DNA of 11,798 bases from DASPXY01 sp038227745 (lineage in GTDB: Bacteria > Planctomycetota > Planctomycetia > Gemmatales > Gemmataceae), in assembly GCA_038227745.1 (NCBI GenBank), contig JBBRPS010000275.1:1-11798 (forward strand). The letters are read 5' to 3'. Each line of letters begins with the position of its first letter. The stretch's first letter is position 1. Shown here piece after piece: positions 6,732-11,798 of this stretch. The translations under genes and the position numbers were made by a program. The notes under the pieces are model-generated. The model did not search any database, had not been told where the DNA came from, and was given only the letters and a program-made list of their open reading frames with translations.

Positions 6732-9217
6732 GTCGCACCTCCCGTCAGCGTGACCGTCGAGGCCACCTCGGGGTACGCCAGGCGCAGGCGCACCAGCGAC
6801 TCCAGGGCGTTCTCGAAGTCCGCCCGGCCCTGCACGCGGACCATGTCGCCGAGGATCGCGGCCACCACCGCGGCCTGCTTCGGATCTTCGAGGCCGCGGG
6901 CCGTCAGGAACTCGACCACGCCGCGCTTCACCTTGCGCTGCGGCCACAGATCGAACAGCGCCGCGCGGCAGAAATCCTTGAGCTTCGCCAGCGGGCCGTC
7001 TCCCGCCGGCAGGTGGTTGACGACCAGCTCCAGGGCGAAGCGGCGCATCCCCGGGTGCGGGTGCTGCACCAGGCGGTACACCAACTCCTCGACGGGCAGC
7101 ACGCCGAGGTGCTTCACGGCCAGCTCGCGGCCGACCTCCTGCACGTCCGTGCGGTTCGAGTCGAGCAACCCCATGATGCCGTCGAGGCCGAGCGCCGCCG
7201 CATCGATCTGACGCAGGAGGTCGAACGCGGCCGAGCGCGTGTCGTCCCAGTCGCTCTCGACCAGCATGAACAGCACGGAGGGGTCCGCCCGCAAGGCGTC
7301 CTGCGCCGACCAGAGCAGGGCGTGGGCGGCGGCACGGACGGCGGCGACGTCGTGCTGGGCGAGTGCGGTCAGGCGCTCCAGGCCCAGCTCGCGCACCGCC
7401 TCGGGCCGCGACGCCAGGAGGTAGCCGGCGAGGGCCAAGGCGCTGGGCGAGCCGCGCGCCACCCAGTCGGCGAGCTGCGGGACGGTGAGCAGCGCCTGCA
7501 GTTCCGCGGTCAGCGACTCGCGCACGACCTGTGCCAGGGTGTCGTGGATGCCCGGCGCCGCCTCCGGCTGCTGCAGCGCGGCGAGGACGAGTGGGGCGAG
7601 CTGCCGCCGCAGCTCCGGCTCGCGCCCCAGCTTGCCGCGCGTCATCTCGACCACGAGGGCGCGCGTCTCCGGGTGCTTCGAGGTCAGCAACGCGAGGATG
7701 CGGACCGGGTCGGCCGCCCACAGGGCCGCGGTCAGCCGCAGCCAGCGCTCGCCGACCTGACGGGCCATCGGCCGCTCGTCGGCGAGCAGCTCGTCGAGGA
7801 GCGGCCAGTCGGGTTTGGCCGGGTCGAAGCGGCGTTCCATCTCCGCCAGGGCCAGTTCGACCGTCGGCTCATACGGCGCCCGCAGCATGGCCACCAGTTC
7901 GGCGGGGGTCGCGCCCTGGATCAGGTTCGTATGCGTCGTCTTCAGCGCCCGGACGGCGAACACGTGGGCCGCGGCAAGGCGGGCGGCGCTCAGGACACGC
8001 AGGTAAGCGCGCGGCTGGTCATCCCACAGTTCGGGGAAGGCCTCTTCGCGCACGTTCGCGGCGACCTTGGCCTTGTTGGCCCCGAAGTACATCCGGCGGG
8101 CGGCGAAGCGGAAGCGCTTGCTGCCGCCGAGCAGGATGCGGTGCAGCAGGTAGCGATACCCGAAACCGGTGCCGAGGCTGCACTGCGCCGGCACGTCCTC
8201 GGCGCGGTAATGGATGACGATTTCGGCGGCGGCGTGGGCGTACTCCTCGGGCAGCCAGCACGCCAGGGTGCGCAGGTAGCGCCAGCTCAGGCGGCGGAGG
8301 AAGTCCTGGGTGTTGCGGCCGAAGATGCGCGTGCTGCGCTGCTGGCCATCGTGGCCCGACTTCACCGTGGCGACGGTGCCCTTCGTGGTGCGGCCGCGCA
8401 TCTCGATGGCGTAGGCCAGCCAGCCGAACGTCTCATGGTCGTGCCGCAACAGGGAGCGCTTGAAGACGCTCTTGACGTAGCGCCACAAGTGGATGCGGTC
8501 GAACGGCACCTTGCGCAGGATTTCGCGCGTCGCCGCCACGGTCAGCGGCGTCGCCAGCTCATAGAGGGTGTCGAACGCCAGGCCCTGGTGCTGCACTTCG
8601 AGGGCGAAGACGTCCTGCACCAGCGCAGCGGGGTTGGGGGCCTTCGACTCCAGCCGCTCGCGCACGGGCGCCGGCAGCCGTTCCAGGGCTCGCTGCCTGG
8701 CCTCGTTGAGGCCCTGCTGGTCGCCGAGGTTCCGGAGCGCCTCGACGCCGGAGCGCCGCCGCGACAGGAGCTGGCGCGCCGCCTGCTGGCGCACTGCGGG
8801 GATGGCGCGCGGGTCGCCGATGGCGCCGAGGGCATCGACCACGGCGCACGTCTCATCGATGGCCCCGGACAGCACGGCCAGCAGCTTTTCCACGGCCTCG
8901 CGGTTGCGCCTCCAGCCCAGGCGGGCGGCGGCGTGGGCGCGGACCGCGGGCTGTGTGTCCTCCAGGTCGCTCAACAGGGCGTGCAGTCCGGCGGGCCAGA
9001 AGCCCTCCCGGCGCAGTTCGCGCACCGCGTCGTCAAACTGCGCCGGAACCTGCTCGCCCCTGTAGGGGCCGAGCGTGGCTCGGTGGCGCAACGCGGCCGC
9101 ACTCGGCCCTCGGCAGATCTGGATGAGGAAGAAGTCCGGGTCTGTGGCCTGTTCAACCGCGACCTCGGCGACGCGGTCCGGCCCGTCCGGGTTGTAAAAG
9201 CGTGCGGTTGGCAGCAT
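6728..9217 (-). CDS. Large HEAT-repeat protein with possible WGR-like N-terminus
   Basis: The product is 829 residues. The ATG at 9217-9215 follows a purine-rich GAGTGAGGGGG ribosome site, and the longer frame upstream lies inside the macro gene and is rejected. Residues 1-75 (FYNPDG...DPDFFLIQICRG...FDDAVRELRREGFW) resemble a divergent WGR domain, the DNA-end-binding module also present in the PARP upstream, but the WGR triad is not clear. HEAT-like repeats follow at about 80-220 (TQPAVRAHAAARLGWRRNREAVEKLL and similar) and again in the C-terminal half (for example DVAAVRAAAHALLWSAQDAL and HPGMRRFALELVVNHLP). Between them lies a long helical region with several Arg/Trp-rich motifs. No catalytic motif is visible. 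The gene starts 10 bases after the macro stop and its own stop overlaps the SWIM start by four bases, so the three genes form a tight operon. A scaffold or sensor role is likely. Confidence 0.85.
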   Translation of the reverse strand: MLPTARFYNPDGPDRVAEVAVEQATDPDFFLIQICRGPSAAALRHRATLGPYRGEQVPAQFDDAVRELRREGFWPAGLHALLSDLEDTQPAVRAHAAARLGWRRNREAVEKLLAVLSGAIDETCAVVDALGAIGDPRAIPAVRQQAARQLLSRRRSGVEALRNLGDQQGLNEARQRALERLPAPVRERLESKAPNPAALVQDVFALEVQHQGLAFDTLYELATPLTVAATREILRKVPFDRIHLWRYVKSVFKRSLLRHDHETFGWLAYAIEMRGRTTKGTVATVKSGHDGQQRSTRIFGRNTQDFLRRLSWRYLRTLACWLPEEYAHAAAEIVIHYRAEDVPAQCSLGTGFGYRYLLHRILLGGSKRFRFAARRMYFGANKAKVAANVREEAFPELWDDQPRAYLRVLSAARLAAAHVFAVRALKTTHTNLIQGATPAELVAMLRAPYEPTVELALAEMERRFDPAKPDWPLLDELLADERPMARQVGERWLRLTAALWAADPVRILALLTSKHPETRALVVEMTRGKLGREPELRRQLAPLVLAALQQPEAAPGIHDTLAQVVRESLTAELQALLTVPQLADWVARGSPSALALAGYLLASRPEAVRELGLERLTALAQHDVAAVRAAAHALLWSAQDALRADPSVLFMLVESDWDDTRSAAFDLLRQIDAAALGLDGIMGLLDSNRTDVQEVGRELAVKHLGVLPVEELVYRLVQHPHPGMRRFALELVVNHLPAGDGPLAKLKDFCRAALFDLWPQRKVKRGVVEFLTARGLEDPKQAAVVAAILGDMVRVQGRADFENALESLVRLRLAYPEVASTVTLTGGAT

Positions 9218-9227
9218 CGCAACCCCC

Positions 9228-9935
9228 TCACTCCGTGTCGTCGAAATCGATGTCCTGCTTCTTGGTCGCGGGCGGCGCGGCAGTGCCGTTGCCATCCTTG
9301 GCGGGGGCGCCCTTCTTCTTCGGCTTGGCGGCCGGTGACGGCTCGATCTCACCGAGCTGCTCCGCCAGCGCGGAGCGGAGGGCTGGGTAGTCGGTGAAGA
9401 CGCGGTCGCGGAACAGATTGTAGCCCGTCCACATCAGGTCGGCGCAGATCTCGACCGGCACCCTGCCCGTGTTGGCGCCGAGTCCCGGCATGGCGACCGA
9501 GCGGATGCTGCCGGGGTCGCGCGCGTTCTGCATGTGGACGGCCTGAAACGCGGCGGCGCACGCCAGCGCCACGTTCAGTGTGTCGCTGATGTCCTCCGAC
9601 GAGGTGTGCATGGTCGGCGTCGAGATGAGGTAGCGCGGCACGGCGGCGCCGGTCGGCACACAGGTGGCGTGGCCGACGGGCAGGAAACCGCCGTGGACGC
9701 GGGCGATCTCCTGCTGGACGCGGCTTTCGATCTTCGGGCCGAGGAAGCCCTTGATGATCGCGTCGAGGCCGCCGTCCATGCTGCCCTTGGAGTTGGTCGG
9801 CGACACCCAGGCGTCCACGTCCTGTTGCAGCATCGAGCCGTGGGCGACCTCGACCTCGGGGTTCTCCTCGAACGTGGACCGCCACGCCTCGACCATCCGC
9901 GGGTTGACGTCCACGAGGACCACTTTCACGAGCAT
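9228..9935 (-). CDS. Macro-domain protein, possible ADP-ribose binder or hydrolase
   Basis: This 235-residue protein starts at ATG 9935-9933 behind AGGAG at seven-base spacing. Residues 1-190 form a macro domain: VVLVDVNPRMVEAW, then VEVAHGSMLQQDVDAWVSPTNSKGSMDGGLD (25-58, the Asn and Gly-rich ADP-ribose-binding loop), GGFLPVGHATCVPTG (82-96), and the second loop MPGLGANTGRV (149-159) that cradles the phosphates. Residues 195-235 are a low-complexity tail, first Pro/Ala/Lys then acidic (DIDFDDTE), perhaps an interaction tail. Macro domains bind or hydrolyse ADP-ribose on proteins or nucleic acids. The gene lies directly after a PARP gene on the same strand, so acting as reader or eraser of the PARP product is the natural inference; whether it is catalytic cannot be told from sequence. 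It is also the first gene of the tight macro-HEAT-SWIM operon. Confidence 0.88.
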   Translation of the reverse strand: MLVKVVLVDVNPRMVEAWRSTFEENPEVEVAHGSMLQQDVDAWVSPTNSKGSMDGGLDAIIKGFLGPKIESRVQQEIARVHGGFLPVGHATCVPTGAAVPRYLISTPTMHTSSEDISDTLNVALACAAAFQAVHMQNARDPGSIRSVAMPGLGANTGRVPVEICADLMWTGYNLFRDRVFTDYPALRSALAEQLGEIEPSPAAKPKKKGAPAKDGNGTAAPPATKKQDIDFDDTE

Positions 9936-9963
9936 GGCCGGACTCCTGTGCCAATGACCATCT

Positions 9964-10013
9964 CGTTTAGCCGCGTTTCGCAGAAACGCGTTTCTGCGAA
10001 ACGCGGCTAAACG
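9964..10013. repeat. Perfect 50-bp palindrome, repeat family copy 3
   Basis: Positions 9964-9988 and 9989-10013 are exact 25-nt reverse complements with no loop. The ends are CGTTTAGCCGCG and CGCGGCTAAACG as in the other copies. The nested palindrome is GTTTCGCAGAAAC where copy 2 has GGTTCGCAGAACC; the G-C to T-A change is made on both sides, so pairing is preserved. It fills most of the 87-base gap between the PARP stop and the macro start and could influence how much transcript passes from PARP to the rest of the block. Confidence 0.92.
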
Positions 10014-10022
10014 CAGAAGATT

Positions 10023-11459
10023 TCACGCCACCACCTCGACGAGATACTCCAGGCGCTGCTGCTGCGTCGTGTAGACGACGTATTCGTCGTCCTCGAACTC
10101 CGAAGGCTTGCCCGGCCGGTTGCGCACGCCGTGACAGCTGTCGTAGCCGGCCGGCGGCGCGTTCAGGCCGTAGGTGATCTTGGTGTAGTCCTTCATCTTG
10201 CCCAGGGCCACCCGCGCCAGCGCGATCAGCCGCGTCTTGCGCCGCCCCGGCGTCGTGTAGAACACGCTCGTGCAGGAGGTGTCGCCGAAGTAGATACCGT
10301 GCCCCAGCCAGCCCGCGTCGGTCCGGTGTACGCCCATGCTCACGACGATCTTCGGCAGCAGGATGCCGCGCGACAGGATGCCCACCCAGTTCTGGATGCG
10401 CGAGCCGTGGAACAGCAGCCGCTGGTCGCTGATGCCTTCGCGGAACTCCCCCCACTCTGTATCGCGCTTCAGAGTAAAGACGTTCTTGACCTTGATGGTC
10501 TTCGTCTTGACCTGGCTCTTGAGGACGTGGTCGGCGATCTCGCGGTACGCCGAACTGTCGTGATCCAGCCAATCGAGCTGGCACTTGAGCGCCTCGTACT
10601 CCTTGTCCGCCCTGGCGTCGAAGAGGACGCTGCCCCCCTCGCCATTGACCTGCAGCATGTCCTTCATCAGCTGCAGGGTGGACTGCTTCTGCTCGAACGC
10701 GGCCAGGTTGTCGATGACGGCGCCGGCGACCGCGTCGCGCGTTCTGCCGATGCGGTGCGGGATGGCCGTGTAGAAGTCGCCCGTCAGTCGCTCCAGCTCC
10801 GACTTGCAGTTGCGCGGCTTCTTCTGGAAGATATTGTACATATCGGAGAGGATATCCTCGCCCTTCTCGATCTGGCCGACGGTGAGGACGCCGAGCGGTG
10901 TCTCGATGCCGTGGGCGGTGATCTTGGCGGCGACGGTGCTGGTCAGGGCGTTGGTGGCCTCGTCGTAGATGTAGCGGACCAGCTCCTGCACGCCCTGCGC
11001 GAGCGGGCTGGCCTTCGGCGCTTCGGTCTCGGTCTTCGGCCCCTGGATGCGCTCCAGCGTTTTGGCGTCCACCGCGCCGGTGCTGGTGCCGCGCGCCTTT
11101 TGCGAGCCGATCTTGCTCGACGCCAGCGACAGCTCCTTGTAGCCCTTGCGCGGCGAGGTCTTCTCGCGGTAGATGGACTGGTAGTTGACCTCGGCCTCGG
11201 CGGCGCTGTCGAAGAAGCGCGCCTCCTTCTGGCCGGCCTCCGGGTTGGTCTCCAGGTCGTCGGTGCGGCCGTAGTGCGTGAAGACGCGGTAGTACGTCCG
11301 CCCCTTCTCCTGCGACTGGTGCAGCTCGATGGCGTAGTACTTGTTGTGGTTGCTCTTGATGTCCGTGACCTGGAGCACGGCCTTCTTGACGATGTCGAAG
11401 TCGTCGGGGAAATAGGGCGCCCCCGCCTGCCCGTCCTTCCACGCCTTCACCGCGGCCAT
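10023..11459 (-). CDS. PARP1-like poly(ADP-ribose) polymerase with WGR, regulatory and catalytic domains
   Basis: This 478-residue protein is predicted to transfer ADP-ribose from NAD+ to protein or nucleic-acid acceptors. The ATG at 11459 is chosen because GAGG lies nine bases upstream; a GTG at 11474 would add five residues. Order of domains: WGR at about 28-115 (YYAIELHQSQ...GRTYYRVFTHYGRTDD, with YGR in place of WGR); the helical PARP regulatory domain at about 130-270 (LVRYIYDEATNAL then ETPLGVLTVGQIEKGEDIL, matching the PLGKLS-Q motif of PARP1); and the ART catalytic domain at about 275-478. The H-Y-E triad of true polymerases is present: LLFHGSRIQNWVGIL (His351), GHGIYFGD (Tyr390) and DEYVVY (Glu459). 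In eukaryotic PARP1-3 the WGR and regulatory domains couple DNA breaks to activation; bacterial homologues are rare. It lies upstream of the macro gene on the same strand with an 87-base gap holding a perfect palindrome. Confidence 0.95.
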   Translation of the reverse strand: MAAVKAWKDGQAGAPYFPDDFDIVKKAVLQVTDIKSNHNKYYAIELHQSQEKGRTYYRVFTHYGRTDDLETNPEAGQKEARFFDSAAEAEVNYQSIYREKTSPRKGYKELSLASSKIGSQKARGTSTGAVDAKTLERIQGPKTETEAPKASPLAQGVQELVRYIYDEATNALTSTVAAKITAHGIETPLGVLTVGQIEKGEDILSDMYNIFQKKPRNCKSELERLTGDFYTAIPHRIGRTRDAVAGAVIDNLAAFEQKQSTLQLMKDMLQVNGEGGSVLFDARADKEYEALKCQLDWLDHDSSAYREIADHVLKSQVKTKTIKVKNVFTLKRDTEWGEFREGISDQRLLFHGSRIQNWVGILSRGILLPKIVVSMGVHRTDAGWLGHGIYFGDTSCTSVFYTTPGRRKTRLIALARVALGKMKDYTKITYGLNAPPAGYDSCHGVRNRPGKPSEFEDDEYVVYTTQQQRLEYLVEVVA

Positions 11460-11493
11460 GATGGTGGACCTCACAGAGGGTGAATAGATGCCC

Positions 11494-11568
11494 CGTTTAT
11501 AGCAGCGGTTCGCAGAACCGCATGCGGCCCGTCTCGACGCACGCGGTTCGGCGAACCGCGGCTAAACG
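11494..11568. repeat. Palindromic intergenic repeat, copy 4 (degenerate)
   Basis: The left arm begins CGTTTATAGCAGCGGTTCG and the right arm ends GAACCGCGGCTAAACG. The nested palindromes GGTTCGCAGAACC and GGTTCGGCGAACC are both intact, but the long arms have several mismatches, unlike copies 2 and 3. It lies 34 bases upstream of the PARP start, inside its likely leader. Confidence 0.8.
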
Positions 11569-11612
11569 GCGAAGTTCGTCTCGGATCGCCGTCAGGTGAC
11601 TGATGAGGAATG

Positions 11613-11641
11613 ACTTTAGCAGACGGGATCCGCGCCAGCAA
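11613..11641 (-). promoter_or_regulatory. Possible sigma70-like promoter for the PARP gene
   Basis: On the minus strand TTGCTG (11641-11636) and TAAAGT (11618-11613) are separated by 17 bases, a fair match to -35 and -10 boxes, and lie about 155 bases upstream of the PARP ATG. A single match in this GC-rich DNA is weak evidence. Confidence 0.2.
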
Positions 11642-11683
11642 GCGCGGTAGGGGAGGAACAGGGTTGAGGAACCGCCGTGGCAG

Positions 11684-11729
11684 GCGCCGGGCAGCGCAGC
11701 TGCGCGGGCGCCTCGGCACTGCCCGGCGC
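11684..11729. repeat. GC-rich inverted repeat with nested palindrome
   Basis: GCGCCGGGCAG (11684-11694) and CTGCCCGGCGC (11719-11729) are exact 11-nt complements. The palindrome GCGCAGCTGCGC (11694-11705) lies between them. There is no adjacent T-run. It is not related in sequence to the CTAAACG palindrome family. It could be a structured leader or a terminator of a gene outside the window. Confidence 0.5.
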
Positions 11730-11798
11730 GCAATCCGGACGCCCCCGCCCTGCGGCGGCCTCTGCGGAACATCTGTGGAAGACGCTGCGTCACCCGGA

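Larger units (their letters stand above)
11569..11798. other. Intergenic region upstream of the PARP gene
   Basis: I see no convincing gene here. Possible frames lack a ribosome site and protein-like composition. The region holds a weak promoter-like match and a GC-rich inverted repeat, listed separately. Confidence 0.45.

Noticed and set aside
6732..7721. N-terminal extension of the SWIM protein
   Set aside because: This stretch is the HEAT gene read in another frame, rich in Arg, Ala and Pro, without HEAT or SWIM features; the GTG at 6731 has a good ribosome site.
10131..11483. Long plus-strand frame opposite the PARP gene
   Set aside because: It is the antisense shadow of a clearly assigned PARP; Leu/Arg/Val/Asp-biased composition with no recognisable domain.

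Overview
The window is GC-rich and its genes lie almost entirely on the minus strand. The long HEAT-repeat proteins, the multi-gene module and the strong G/C third-position bias suggest a large-genome soil or freshwater bacterium. A planctomycete of the Gemmata type is my best guess, but this is inference from protein style only; no rRNA or marker gene is present.

The main content, read along the minus strand from right to left, is one co-directional block: a PARP1-like ADP-ribosyltransferase with WGR, regulatory and catalytic regions (11459-10023); a macro-domain protein (9935-9228); a large HEAT-type helical repeat protein (9217-6728); a SWIM zinc-finger protein whose start overlaps the stop of the HEAT gene (6731-4989); two structured ~250-nt elements (4990-4742 and 4554-4303); a small HicB-family protein (4281-4066); and a reverse transcriptase with retron hallmark motifs (4030-2645). 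The two elements look like retron msr-msd RNAs. Each has long complementary ends (a1/a2), a TTAGC motif right after the a1 arm, a small hairpin, and a perfect 26-bp stem with an identical 25-nt loop. The middle 16 bp of that stem differ completely between the two copies yet stay perfectly complementary within each copy. I interpret the block as a retron with two ncRNAs and a SWIM/HEAT effector pair, joined to an ADP-ribosylation writer (PARP) and a possible reader or eraser (macro). A defence role is inference from what retrons usually do.

The left part (1-2643) is different. It holds a membrane-anchored HEAT-repeat gene that is broken by a one-base frameshift near 1284 and has no good start codon. 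Two small unrecognised plus-strand genes (2181-2357 and 2374-2643) follow, the second ending one base from the stop of the RT gene.

Four copies of a palindromic repeat (ends CGTTTAGC...GCTAAACG, with a smaller nested palindrome in each arm) lie between genes at 1-47 (partial), 4657-4729, 9964-10013 and 11494-11568. They flank or punctuate the block and look like a REP- or MITE-type family. The right end (11569-11798) shows no convincing gene, only a weak promoter-like match and a GC-rich inverted repeat.
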